Program-made: the position numbers and the translations under genes
Part shown: positions 51,016 to 59,836 of the stretch, in pieces
Layout of the letters: each line of letters starts with the position of its first letter
How positions within the stretch are numbered: position 1 is the first letter of the stretch
The notes under the pieces: model-generated
The model's input: the letters and a program-made list of their open reading frames with translations, nothing else
The model's database searches: none
What the model was told of the DNA's origin: nothing
Assembly: GCF_003334855.1 (NCBI RefSeq)
Contig: NZ_QOWE01000010.1
Location: 186,001 to 250,000, forward strand
Direction: 5' to 3'
Length of the DNA: 64,000 bases
Origin: Larkinella punicea
GTDB taxonomy: Bacteria; Bacteroidota; Bacteroidia; Cytophagales; Spirosomataceae

Positions 51016-54015
51016 TTAAAACCCGACCCGCAGGCCGAAGGTGACGGATTTCGAGGTGGGATAGCTGTAATGGTCGATGCCCTGGCCGATGGCGTTGGCC
51101 CCGCCCTGCGAGTTGGTTTCCGGATCCCACCACGAGTATTTCGTGAGGGTCAGCAGGTTCTGGCCACTGGCGTAGACCTGCGCCGTCCGCATCCAGGTGA
51201 CGCCCATTTTCTGTAACGGCAGGTTGTAGGCCAGTTGAATGTTTCGCAGGCGCAAATACGACCCATCTTCGACAAAGCGGTCGGAATAGTTGTAGCTGTT
51301 GGCGCGGGAAATAACCGGGTATTTCGCCGTGGTGTTGGTCGGCGTCCAGTGGTTATACAACACTTCACGCGGCATGTTCAGCCCAAAACCGTAGTCGAGC
51401 GTGTTGTTGATCGAACTGACGTTGACCAGATTATTGCCCTGCGTTCCCTGCACGAAGAACGTCAGGTCGAAGCCCCGGAACGACATGGCCGAATTAAAAC
51501 CGTAAATAAAGTCGGGGTTCGGATTGCCGATGATGGTTTTGTCGAGCTGATTGATCACGTTGTCGCCGTTCTGATCCACATATTTCACCTTGCCCTGTTC
51601 GGTGTAGCCGTTTTCCACGTAGCCGTAAAAAACACTCATCGGCTGGCCTTCACGCAGCAGGTTGGCGGCATCACTGATGAGCGTCACACCCACACTGCCG
51701 CCCAGAATGTCCTGCCCGCCGTTCAGCTTGACCACCTTGCTGCGGTTGAACGAAATATTGCCGTTGACATCCCATTTAAAGGCTTTGTCAAAAATGCGGG
51801 CTTCCAGCCCAATTTCCAGCCCTTTGTTCTGAATTTCACCGACGTTCCGAATCGTGCTCGTAAACCCAAAACCGCTCGGTAACTGCACCGTATTGAGCAG
51901 GTCGCGGGTGTGTTTGATGTAATAATCGAGGGTCAGACGGAAGCGGTTTCCCAGAAAACCCGCGTCGATCCCGAAGTCGGTTTGCTCCGTGGTTTCCCAT
52001 TTCAGGTTGCCGGGCAACTGCGTTCCGGGGGCGAAGGTGTTGTAGAGCGCATCGTCGAACACGGTTTTCCCCGCCGACAGGTTGTTGAGGGTCGCATACG
52101 CCCCAATCGCCTGGCTACCCGTCAGGCCCCAGCTTGCCCGCGCCTTCAGGTCGGTAATGAACGGCACATTTTTCATGAACTCTTCTTCCGATACCCGCCA
52201 GGCCAGAGCGCCGGAGGGGAAGTAGCCCCATTTGTTGCCTTCGCTGTATTTGGAAGAACCATCGGCCCGGAAACTGATCGTAGCCAGATACTTATTGTTG
52301 TAGCTGTAATTCACGCGCCCCAGATACGACAGCAGCGTACTGAGCGAATAGCCCGTCCCCGGAATACCCGGTGTTGCCGCCGAACCCAGATTGGCGGTTT
52401 CGGTGATGTCGCTCAGAAAGCCCACGCCCGACGCGTTCAACGATTTGCTCAGAAAATCCTGGTAGGTGAACCCAGCCACCGCCGAAATGCTGTGTTTGAT
52501 GGCCACGGTTTTGATGTAGCTAATCGTGTTTTCACTCAACAGGCTCATTCCCCGGCTCGTCGACACACTGGCACTGCCCTGGGAATTGACAAATTTGGTC
52601 GTTGTGTAGGAATCCGTGCGGTCATCGCTGTTTTCAATACCGCCGGAAATCTTGATGGCCAGGCCGTCGAACGGTTTGAACGTCAGGGCCGCGTTGGCCA
52701 GCACCCGGTTGGCATCGACATCGTCGGAAGACTGGTAGATGTAATTCAGCGGATTGGTCAATACATTGGAAATGAAGGGATAAGCCGTTGCCAGCACGCG
52801 GTACGAACCGTCTTCGTTATACGGCGTCAGCGTTGGCGGGGCCGAAATGGCCGCCGAGATGAGCGAACCGCCCCGGTTGCCGCCCCCCGAATTCTGGCGG
52901 CTCGTTGTGATTTTGGTCAGCGTAGCACCATACGACAGGTTGAGTTTCCGGCTGACGTCCGACGAGATGTTGGCCCGGAGCGAATACCGCTTGTAGTCAC
53001 TGCCAATCACGATGCCCTGCTGATTAAAAATACTGCCGCCCACCGAATACCGCGTTTTCTCGTTACCTCCGCTGATGGTCAGGTTGTGCGTCTGCATGGG
53101 TGCTTTCCGGAAAATCAGATCCTGCCAGTCGAACCCTTCGCCAAACCCATCGATCTGCGCCTGCGTGAAATACGGGGTCACTTTATCGGTCGTGGCCTGT
53201 TCGTTGTAGAATGTCGCATACTCGCGGGCATTCATCAAATCCAGCTTTTTGCGCAGGGTCTGGGTGCTGTAGCTGCCTTCGTAATCCACCTGCATTTTGC
53301 CGGATTTGCCCTGTTTGGTCGTAATCAAAACCACCCCATTAGCGCCCCGCGACCCGTAAATCGCGGTCGCTGAGGCATCTTTCAGAATTTCAATGCTTTC
53401 AATATCCGTGTTGTTGATGATGGTCGGATTGCTGCCCGAAGTCGGAAAACCGTCCACCACATACAGCGGTTCGTTGCTGCCCTGAATCGAGTTGGTTCCC
53501 CGAATCCGGACGCTGATGCCGGCCCCCGGCGCCCCCGTGTTCTGCGTCACCTGCACGCCCGGCGCCCGGCCCGACAATGCCTGGAGGACATTCGTTGCCG
53601 GAAATGCGTTCAACTCTTTGGCCTTGACCTGCGCCAGGGAGCCGGTCAAATCCGACTTCCGGACGGTTCCGTAGCCTACCACGACGACCTCATCCAGTTG
53701 CCGGGAATCGACCACCAGCGCTGCATTGACCACCGACTGGTTTCCGACGGCGATTTCCTGCGCCACATAGCCCACCGATGAAATGACCAGCGTTGCATTG
53801 GCCTGATTGGGCAATGTAATCCGGTAATTTCCTTCCGCATCCGTTGTGGTTCCCGTTGTGGTTCCTTTGAGCGAAACCGATGTACCCGGCAAGGGCGCAT
53901 TGTCGGCCGCTCCGGTCACCCGGCCCGTTATCACCACCGATTGCGTCCATCCGGTCGACGGGATCAGCAGAACCGCCAGACAGACACGAAGCCATCTATA
54001 AAGGTTTTTTTTCAT
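51016..54015 (-). CDS. SusC/RagA family TonB-linked outer-membrane protein
   Basis: 999 residues. A signal peptide is followed by a CarboxypepD_reg-like domain ('VVITGRVTGAADNAPLPGTSVSLKG ... TDAEGNYRI'). Then comes the SusC signature 'LDEVVVVGYGTVRKSDLTGS', the plug ('ALSGRAPGVQVTQNTGAPGAGISVRIRG') and 'ILKDASATAIYGSRGANGVVLITTK'. The rest is a 22-strand barrel ending in Phe ('TFGLRVGF'), as outer-membrane barrels do. It imports oligosaccharides with TonB energy together with the SusD-like lid. It is the first transport gene after the IclR regulator, 188 bases downstream of it on the same strand. Confidence 0.97.
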   Translation of the reverse strand: MKKNLYRWLRVCLAVLLIPSTGWTQSVVITGRVTGAADNAPLPGTSVSLKGTTTGTTTDAEGNYRITLPNQANATLVISSVGYVAQEIAVGNQSVVNAALVVDSRQLDEVVVVGYGTVRKSDLTGSLAQVKAKELNAFPATNVLQALSGRAPGVQVTQNTGAPGAGISVRIRGTNSIQGSNEPLYVVDGFPTSGSNPTIINNTDIESIEILKDASATAIYGSRGANGVVLITTKQGKSGKMQVDYEGSYSTQTLRKKLDLMNAREYATFYNEQATTDKVTPYFTQAQIDGFGEGFDWQDLIFRKAPMQTHNLTISGGNEKTRYSVGGSIFNQQGIVIGSDYKRYSLRANISSDVSRKLNLSYGATLTKITTSRQNSGGGNRGGSLISAAISAPPTLTPYNEDGSYRVLATAYPFISNVLTNPLNYIYQSSDDVDANRVLANAALTFKPFDGLAIKISGGIENSDDRTDSYTTTKFVNSQGSASVSTSRGMSLLSENTISYIKTVAIKHSISAVAGFTYQDFLSKSLNASGVGFLSDITETANLGSAATPGIPGTGYSLSTLLSYLGRVNYSYNNKYLATISFRADGSSKYSEGNKWGYFPSGALAWRVSEEEFMKNVPFITDLKARASWGLTGSQAIGAYATLNNLSAGKTVFDDALYNTFAPGTQLPGNLKWETTEQTDFGIDAGFLGNRFRLTLDYYIKHTRDLLNTVQLPSGFGFTSTIRNVGEIQNKGLEIGLEARIFDKAFKWDVNGNISFNRSKVVKLNGGQDILGGSVGVTLISDAANLLREGQPMSVFYGYVENGYTEQGKVKYVDQNGDNVINQLDKTIIGNPNPDFIYGFNSAMSFRGFDLTFFVQGTQGNNLVNVSSINNTLDYGFGLNMPREVLYNHWTPTNTTAKYPVISRANSYNYSDRFVEDGSYLRLRNIQLAYNLPLQKMGVTWMRTAQVYASGQNLLTLTKYSWWDPETNSQGGANAIGQGIDHYSYPTSKSVTFGLRVGF

Positions 54016-54079
54016 AGGGTTCAGTGTTTAATTTTTATATTATAAAATCTAATTTTATTTCATTGCAATTCTAATCACA

Positions 54080-54100
54080 AATTTGGGTTCACTCCAAATT
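54080..54100. promoter_or_regulatory. Palindrome upstream of susC-like gene, possible IclR operator
   Basis: AATTTGG (54080-54086) - 7 bases - CCAAATT (54094-54100) is a perfect inverted repeat in the AT-rich region about 65-85 bases before the SusC start. IclR regulators bind palindromes of this size, and the iclR-like gene lies directly upstream. The pairing of protein and site is inference. Confidence 0.4.
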
Positions 54101-54203
54101 ATTTTCAGTTTTTTTATAAAAAATAGTGCTTTCGGTCGATCGCTGGATTTCTCCGGACACAAAAAAAGGGCCCAAGCCCTGTTTCAATTCAATATAATTA
54201 CCT

Positions 54204-54941
54204 TTAAACCAATCGCTTATTAATCTTTTCGGCCGAATCACGAAGTGAGGCAATCAGTTGTCTTTTGTCCAATGCCATGTAGCGGTATTCGGGCAGGTAG
54301 ATGCTGAGGCTGGCCACCACCAGGCCATTCTTGTAAATGGGCACTGCCAATCCCATGACATGCCGGTTGGCAATCGTTTGCAAGGCCAGTTCTTCCCGGC
54401 GAATAAGCGCCAGGGTCTCCAGCAGATTCGATTCGGACTGAATTTCGGGCCAGGAATCGCCGGTTGGAAGACCAAATTTTGCGATAAACCGCTGCTTCTT
54501 TTCGTCGGGAAGCATCGCTATCAAAAGCCGCCCAGATGCCGAATCGTACACCGGTTTGATGTCGGTCGTCCGCACCTGCAAGTCCTGCTCGGCGAAGGTT
54601 CGATACAACGCAATCCGCTGATTATCTTTAAGAACGGCCAGCAAGCAGTTTTCATTGATGAGCAGCGTCAGGGCATCCATTTCTTCGCGCGCTGCTTCCA
54701 GCAAATCTTTCTGGTACGACTTATTCCCCGTTAAGTAATACGATTTGGCCCCCAGAATATACCCCTTTTTGGTGCCGATCTGCTCGACATATCCACGGGT
54801 TACCAGCGTCTTGAGAATGTTGGCGCAGGTACCGTGGTTCAGACTTAAGCCGTCGGCCAATTCCGTCAGGGATTTGGGCTTCTCCGGTTCGTTCGCAATT
54901 TGCTCCAGCAGGTCAAGAGCGCGGTTAATTACCTGAATCAT
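54204..54941 (-). CDS. IclR-family transcriptional regulator
   Basis: 245 residues. The N-terminal winged helix is 'VINRALDLLEQIANEPEKPKSLTELADGLSLNHGTCANILKTLVTRGYVEQ', with 'GYILGAKSYYLTG' as the wing. The C-terminal effector domain (about 75-240) has 'NENCLLAVLKDNQRIALYRTF', 'VYDSASGRLLIAMLPDEKKQRFI' and 'MGLAVPIYKNGLVVASLSIYLPEY'. KdgR-type members control pectin, hexuronate and aromatic pathways through small acid ligands. Its place ahead of a SusCD/xylanase/sugar-acid locus suggests it responds to a uronate-derived acid. TTTACATT and AATGTAAA flank its own start region and may be an autoregulatory site. Confidence 0.93.
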   Translation of the reverse strand: MIQVINRALDLLEQIANEPEKPKSLTELADGLSLNHGTCANILKTLVTRGYVEQIGTKKGYILGAKSYYLTGNKSYQKDLLEAAREEMDALTLLINENCLLAVLKDNQRIALYRTFAEQDLQVRTTDIKPVYDSASGRLLIAMLPDEKKQRFIAKFGLPTGDSWPEIQSESNLLETLALIRREELALQTIANRHVMGLAVPIYKNGLVVASLSIYLPEYRYMALDKRQLIASLRDSAEKINKRLV

Positions 54942-55034
54942 TTTACATTAATTTTATAATGCAAAATAAATGTAAATTATAACAAACCAAAAATCATCCC
55001 GCCAAATCCTTAGCAACTGGCCCATAAAACAAAA

Positions 55035-55079
55035 CTGGCCGGGATCAGAACTGCTTTTTGCAGATCCGATCCCGGCCAG
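55035..55079. terminator. Hairpin between M14 peptidase stop and iclR-like gene
   Basis: CTGGCCGGGATC (55035-55046) pairs with GATCCCGGCCAG (55068-55079). An inner CTGC-TTTTT-GCAG stem makes a three-level structure. It begins about 25 bases after the M14 stop, so it should end that transcript before the IclR gene. Confidence 0.7.
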
Positions 55080-55104
55080 CGGAATCACTCAGTTTCGACC
55101 CCGG

Positions 55105-57909
55105 TTAGGGCATCGACGTCGAATACAACTGGTTAAACAGCAGCTTGAATGTGCCCTGTGCCTGGGCGCGGAAGGTAATTTCCGGACCGAAGGCGTAGAG
55201 TTTGCCGGAACCGACGGGTGCCATGAAAGCCGCTACGCCGTCCTGCAAATAGGCCTGACCCCAGGCCCAGCCACTCCGCAGCGGTTTGTCGGTGGAGAAC
55301 CACGCCAGCGGTTTTACGGTCCCTTTCGCCACAGCATCCGGGGAAATTTTGAAAACCGGGCTGGCGTCGAAATACACATCCGTTTGCTTCGCCATGCCCC
55401 AGGTTGCCTGCTGGGTCGAGTCCAGATCAATGCGCAGAATGCTGCCGGGTATGTAGTATTTTTCGTTCGACAAGGGCCGTTCCTGACCCGCGTTGGTCAT
55501 TTCCACCAGGGCGTTTTTGACCGGCAAACCCAGGTGATAGGCGAGGTTGGTGCTGCTGCCAATGGTAACCACATTGCCACCCGCTTCCAGAAATTTCCGG
55601 AGTTCCGGGATCGACTTTTCGGCGGTAATCTTGCCCAGCCACGGCCGGAATTCGGCGGGCAACTCTTCCGCTTTGGGTTCCCGGCTGGCATAACCGCCAC
55701 CGCCCTGAGAGGCACCGCCCGGGCCTGTGGCCGGAATGGCCCGGGTCACGAACACGATCACATCATATTTCTTTTTCAGATCACCGGCGTCGATGTCCTG
55801 CGAATACACTACCTGCATCGGAAAATGGTATTGTTCCATGATCCAGCGCACCCAGCCCGATGGCATCGATCCGCCGTAAGCATCCCACAAAGCAATCCGC
55901 ATCGGGGCCACTTTGACCAGTGCGCCCGTCGGCCGTTTGGCCACACCCACTACTTCCAGCCCCAGTTCTTTGGCCGATTTGTCCAGAATCGACTTCGCTT
56001 TGGCCGAAGCCGGAACAAAGAACGTGCCCGCGCCGAGCGACGATTTCCCGCTAAAACCGGTCGGTAACCGGAAAACATCGACACCCGATTTCAGCAAATC
56101 ATTGACCGCAATGAAGGTGTTATTGGCCTGCGCGCTCAGTGCGTAGCCAGCCGCAGCCGTCGCATCCATTTTCCCTTTCGGCGACTGCAATTCGCCATAC
56201 GGCAGTTTTTTGAACGGCCCATCGAAACCCTCCAGAATCCGGTCGACTTTGACACCCATCTGGAACGCCAATGTCCAGCCAGCAGCATCGTAGGGACGAA
56301 CCGGCGGGCCACCGGGGTATTGAAAATCGTTCGGGTGATCCTGCGGTTCGAACATGTCCAGCACGTGGGGCCGGAACGCCTGATCGGTTTTCACGACGTA
56401 AGAACCCGCCGGGTATTTCTTGCCCGCTACCGTAAAATCAGCCGTGGCTTCCTGAATCTGGATGCCAGTTTTGATGAGCGCATTGACAAACTTGACCGCC
56501 GTGGCAAAATCCGGCTGATCGGCCGAAATGATGAATCCTCGCGGGTCCCGCAGGGCCGGATCTTTCAAAACCGCATCGAAATATTTCACCGGAATTCCAC
56601 CACCACGGGGTAGCAAACCGTATTGATCGGGCGTCGTGGCCCCAGCGGCTCCCGGAGCGGCTTTTTTCAAATCCGCCTGGTGCAACTGGTTGATCGCATC
56701 GACGCGTTTGGGCGAAAGCGTCCAGTAATCGGTGCTGCCGTGATCGATGGCGTTTTTGCCCATCTTGTAAATGTTGTACAGCAACTGGTCGCCGTGACGG
56801 GCCGCGTAATCCAGCGTGGCGTAATTGAGCGAGATCGAATAATCGATCGATTGCTTGAAATGCCATTTCTGGGGCGTCACCGGAAAAGGCGTATTGCCGT
56901 TGGGAATCAGCCGATTGGGAACCAGCGGCACCTCTTCCGGCGTCGGATTTCCGATGATTTCCGTCAGCAAACCGATCATGTTGTGGAAGTGCGTCGTGGT
57001 GCGCAACCCGCCGTTGTACCAGGTTGAGAAAACCGAACCGCCCAGACGCGTAAAACCGGGTTTGTTTTCGGAATTCAGGCGGTTGATCATGGCCGCGCCG
57101 AGGGCATCGATTCCGGTGATCATCAGCGGTTCGAAGACGTAATTGAACGGATCGCGGTAGGGCGGTCCCGCCAGCACCGAACCCGCCGGGCCGCGCTGGT
57201 GGTGGTTATACATGATCTGCGGCAGCCATTCGATAAACAACTGACGGCCAATATTTTGCGACTCTTTCATGTTCATGATGAAAAAGTCACGGTTGTTGTC
57301 GTGCCCCGCGTATTTCTGATACAGACGCGGCACATTTTCCAACAGACGCTTTTCCGGTTTGGGTTCGCGCATGTACCAGCTACTGACCAGTTCCTGTCCG
57401 TCGGGATTGGCGTGGGTGAGCAGAATCACCACATTATCCAGAATCCGCAGCGTTTCGGGGTCCTTGCGGCTCACCAGTTGCCAGGCGGTTTCGATCAGTT
57501 GCATGGTGCCGACGGTTTCGGTCGCGTGCAAGCCGCCGTCGATCCAGACCACGGCTTTTCCTTCAGCCGCCATCGCGCGGGCCTGCTCATCGCTGATGCC
57601 TTCGGCGCGGGCCAGTTTGGTGGAAATTTCCTTGTAGCGGTCGAGTTTTTTGAGGTTTTCGGGCGACGACACGATAATCATGTACTGGTGCCGCCCCTCT
57701 TCCGTCATGCCAATATCGACCAGTTTGGTGCGGTCCGAAGCCGCGAGTTTTTTGAAATACGCTTCGGTTTGGGTGTAGGTGGCGAGTTGGTAGTCGTCAC
57801 CGATGTTGAAACCGAAATGTTCTTTGGGTGAGGGAATCGTTTGGGCCTGAACGGCGGTTTGGCTCAGAACGAGTAAGAAGAATAAACCTTGTAAAAAATG
57901 TCTTCTCAT
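55105..57909 (-). CDS. M14-family zinc metallopeptidase, secreted
   Basis: 934 residues with a signal peptide (LQGLFFLLVLSQTAVQAQ). The carboxypeptidase domain has 'WIDGGLHATETVGTMQL' (HxxE, His128 and Glu131), 'LLTHANPDGQELVSSW' and 'IMYNHHQRGPAG' (third zinc ligand). A long region follows, with 'AGKKYPAGSYVVKTDQAFRPHVLDMFEPQ'. A C-terminal class I glutamine-amidotransferase-like/DUF4159-like part ('MRIALWDAYGGSMPSGWVRWIMEQYHFP ... FLEAGGNVVTIGSS') comes last. It digests peptides or modified amino acids outside the cell. It stands alone, with its own promoter region at 57910-58068, in which I see no gene. Confidence 0.9.
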   Translation of the reverse strand: MRRHFLQGLFFLLVLSQTAVQAQTIPSPKEHFGFNIGDDYQLATYTQTEAYFKKLAASDRTKLVDIGMTEEGRHQYMIIVSSPENLKKLDRYKEISTKLARAEGISDEQARAMAAEGKAVVWIDGGLHATETVGTMQLIETAWQLVSRKDPETLRILDNVVILLTHANPDGQELVSSWYMREPKPEKRLLENVPRLYQKYAGHDNNRDFFIMNMKESQNIGRQLFIEWLPQIMYNHHQRGPAGSVLAGPPYRDPFNYVFEPLMITGIDALGAAMINRLNSENKPGFTRLGGSVFSTWYNGGLRTTTHFHNMIGLLTEIIGNPTPEEVPLVPNRLIPNGNTPFPVTPQKWHFKQSIDYSISLNYATLDYAARHGDQLLYNIYKMGKNAIDHGSTDYWTLSPKRVDAINQLHQADLKKAAPGAAGATTPDQYGLLPRGGGIPVKYFDAVLKDPALRDPRGFIISADQPDFATAVKFVNALIKTGIQIQEATADFTVAGKKYPAGSYVVKTDQAFRPHVLDMFEPQDHPNDFQYPGGPPVRPYDAAGWTLAFQMGVKVDRILEGFDGPFKKLPYGELQSPKGKMDATAAAGYALSAQANNTFIAVNDLLKSGVDVFRLPTGFSGKSSLGAGTFFVPASAKAKSILDKSAKELGLEVVGVAKRPTGALVKVAPMRIALWDAYGGSMPSGWVRWIMEQYHFPMQVVYSQDIDAGDLKKKYDVIVFVTRAIPATGPGGASQGGGGYASREPKAEELPAEFRPWLGKITAEKSIPELRKFLEAGGNVVTIGSSTNLAYHLGLPVKNALVEMTNAGQERPLSNEKYYIPGSILRIDLDSTQQATWGMAKQTDVYFDASPVFKISPDAVAKGTVKPLAWFSTDKPLRSGWAWGQAYLQDGVAAFMAPVGSGKLYAFGPEITFRAQAQGTFKLLFNQLYSTSMP

Positions 57910-58068
57910 AGGAAATCGGATTAGTTCGTTGATAAGACGAAATAAGCTATTTTTCTGATTCTATAAATCGGTTACAAAATATAATTTTATCATTTATAAC
58001 GATTGCCATATATTTTATGGAGAATTACAGAAAACAAAGCTGTTGCGTAGCTCTAAACGCCAAACCAG

Positions 58069-58890
58069 CTACTCAATCTTCTTCAGCTCCTCCTGCCGGT
58101 CTTTGTCCAGGCTGACTTTGTCGAAGTCGGCGTTGGTGTTCAGTTCCACGCTGTATCCCTGAATTTTGTCAATCTCGACGGTGAGGTTGTTCGTCGTAAA
58201 ATCGAAGATATGCCCACCGGCTTTGTGGTCGTCGGTCAGGTAGTGAAAGTGAAAACCGGGGACGTTGACCTTCGCCAGATAGCCCGGCAACAGAAAGCCA
58301 ATCACCACCCCACGTGTGTTGGTAAGGTTGAAAAGGTATTGTTCTTTGGCGAGGTGGTCTTTCAGCGACGGATACGGTTTTTTAGCGGCACCGGGGGCGC
58401 GGGCGGTCAGCTTCGGAAAGTCGCCTTTCATCCGGATGGCATATAGCTCGTTGGCGGGCAAAGCCGCCATCAGGTCTTTTTCAAGCTGGTCGAGCGTGGT
58501 TGTTCCTTTGATGGTATAGGTAGAATCCGCTTTGAAAAACTTCACAAAAGCAATCGACGTGCTGTCGGTGTCCGGCATCTCGTGAATGCTGCCGTCGGCA
58601 CTTACCTTGTAAACCGTACCCTGATCGACGATCAGTTCGCCATCCACCCGGTTGAAGGTTCCGATCCCAAAATCGCCTTTGGTTTTTAGCTGCCCCAGCG
58701 TCAGATTGCCGTCGAAGACCCCGGCCAGCAAGGCATCGATGATGGAATACTGGTACATGAAGTCCGTGGCCGAAGTCGTATTGGCGGTTTCGGCGGGTTG
58801 TTTTGGGGTGCAACCCTGCATTAAAAAAAAACCACCCAGCAGAATGGTCAGAACGTTGTTTTTAGCCGCAGCCGTTGAGTAAGTAGTCAT
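58069..58890 (-). CDS. budA: Acetolactate decarboxylase, lipoprotein form (copy 2)
   Basis: 273 residues with lipobox 'FLMQGC' (Cys27). The body matches copy 1 at 27807-28589 closely: 'FMYQYSIIDALLAGVFDGNLTLGQLK', 'GDFGIGTFNRVDGELIV' and 'VPGFHFHYLTDDHKAGGHIFDF'. Zinc ligands His214, His216 and His227 have the same spacing as in known acetolactate decarboxylases. It differs by a Lys/Glu-rich tail ('DKDRQEELKKIE'). It is on the opposite strand and 30 kb from copy 1, so the duplication is not recent tandem. No acetolactate synthase or acetoin gene is nearby. Confidence 0.88.
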   Translation of the reverse strand: MTTYSTAAAKNNVLTILLGGFFLMQGCTPKQPAETANTTSATDFMYQYSIIDALLAGVFDGNLTLGQLKTKGDFGIGTFNRVDGELIVDQGTVYKVSADGSIHEMPDTDSTSIAFVKFFKADSTYTIKGTTTLDQLEKDLMAALPANELYAIRMKGDFPKLTARAPGAAKKPYPSLKDHLAKEQYLFNLTNTRGVVIGFLLPGYLAKVNVPGFHFHYLTDDHKAGGHIFDFTTNNLTVEIDKIQGYSVELNTNADFDKVSLDKDRQEELKKIE

Positions 58891-58917
58891 TTGAAGGAGA
58901 AAGGGTTATGTTTATTT

Positions 58918-59112
58918 ACCCCGTAGGGGTTCAACAGCGAAGCGTCGGTAGCCCCCAACAACATGATTTAATTTTCTTAACGTGCCTTTAGGTGCGTAAC
59001 GAGCGGAGCGGTAGCAGTTGCGTACCTATCGGCACGCTGGGAGCTTGAAATTAACTCCTGCATTACTACCGACGCGTTGCTGTAATGTCCCGATGGGACA
59101 ACCGTTCGTAAA
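58918..59112. repeat. Nested palindromic element
   Basis: The outer pair is CAGCGAAGCGTCGGTAG (58935-58951) with CTACCGACGCGTTGCTG (59068-59084). The inner pair is CGTGCCTTTAGGTGCGTAAC (58981-59000) with GTTGCGTACCTATCGGCACG (59018-59037). It resembles a foldback element or structured RNA. No protein reading frame of note is inside. Confidence 0.65.
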
Positions 59113-59121
59113 AATCAATCT

Positions 59122-59169
59122 GTAATTTCACCCTGTCAGGGTCTTCGACCGCTGACAGGGTGAAATTAC
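59122..59169 (-). terminator. 18-bp hairpin overlapping the Dabb gene stop codon
   Basis: 59122-59139 and 59152-59169 are perfect reverse complements (GTAATTTCACCCTGTCAG and its complement) with a small GTC-TTC-GAC inner stem. The TAA stop at 59166-59168 lies inside the arm. There is no T-run. Confidence 0.6.
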
Positions 59170-59561
59170 CGCTTCGGGCCGACGGAATCGTAGACGATCA
59201 CTTTTTCCCACAGGGCCGAATAGTCCTCAATAAATTTCAGGTGAATGGGGTGCGTCTGGTAAATCTCTTCATCCATCAGGTTGTTGAAAAAGCACAGCCA
59301 CGAAACCGCATACGAGCGTTCGATCACGGAACGGGTGGTTGGCGCGGGCGTACCAATGTGTACGAACTTGATGGTCGGGACTTTAGCCAGTTTATTCAGA
59401 CCTTCGATCAATTTGGCTTTATCGGACTCGCTGCCCGGATTTTTCAGGTAAAAATAAACGTGATGGACAAACAGTTCTTTCGGTGCGCTGCCTGATAAAC
59501 CCAGACCAAGTCCGGCCCCGACACTGCTTTTGACAAAGGCTCTGCGTGATTGTTCTTTCAT
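59166..59561 (-). CDS. Dabb (stress-responsive A/B barrel) family protein, Tat-exported
   Basis: 131 residues from the ATG at 59561. The frame upstream of it runs into a palindromic repeat. The N-terminal 'SRRAFVKSSVGAGLGLGLSG' is a Tat-type signal. The Dabb ferredoxin-like barrel has 'FVHHVYFYLKNPGSESDKAKLIEGLNKLAKVPTIKFVHIGTPA', 'YAVSWLCFFNNLMDEEIYQTHPIHLKFIEDY' and 'VIVYDSV'. Family members are small dimers, some with cyclase or dehalogenase-like roles, and the function here is unknown. 'HPIHLKFI' is the conserved central block. Confidence 0.88.
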   Translation of the reverse strand: MKEQSRRAFVKSSVGAGLGLGLSGSAPKELFVHHVYFYLKNPGSESDKAKLIEGLNKLAKVPTIKFVHIGTPAPTTRSVIERSYAVSWLCFFNNLMDEEIYQTHPIHLKFIEDYSALWEKVIVYDSVGPKR

Positions 59562-59589
59562 AAAAGTTTGCTTCAATACTGAAATTTCG

Positions 59590-59698
59590 TTGTGTTTTGC
59601 CCCTAAATCCCCTGAAGGACGGTCGGCCAGCCGGACTCTTAACATCCAACTTAAGATGCGTCCAAGTCCCCTTTAGGGGATTTAGGGGCAAACCACAA
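59590..59698. repeat. GCCCCTAAATCCCC palindrome, copy 3 (interior altered)
   Basis: The arm from 59590 (TTGTGTTTT then GCCCCTAAATCCCC) pairs with the arm ending at 59698 (GGGGATTTAGGGGC then AAACCACAA). The interior is changed: CTGAAGG runs into ACGGTCGGCCAGCCGGACT instead of GGGACTT, as if a second small hairpin had been inserted. TGCGTCCAA is shared with copy 2. Confidence 0.85.
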
Positions 59699-59824
59699 AA
59701 ATGAACAAGATTCTCCGAATTACTCCCGGGGATTGTCGATTTCTGAAAAATACTTTCCTGAAGCGAAAACCGTTCCGAACACCAGGTTATTCCCGACAAA
59801 CCATCGGGGTCGGTTAAAATCCCT

Positions 59825-59832
59825 TACTTTTG
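59825..59832 (+). promoter_or_regulatory. -7 box TACTTTTG almost at the helicase start codon
   Basis: This is an exact TAnnTTTG match ending 4 bases before the ATG at 59837. If used, transcription would begin about at the start codon, giving a leaderless or nearly leaderless mRNA. Confidence 0.4.
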
Positions 59833-59836
59833 CAGG

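Noticed and set aside
51910-53373. 487-residue plus-strand frame opposite the SusC-like gene
   Set aside because: It is an antisense shadow; the SusC barrel on the minus strand is unambiguous.
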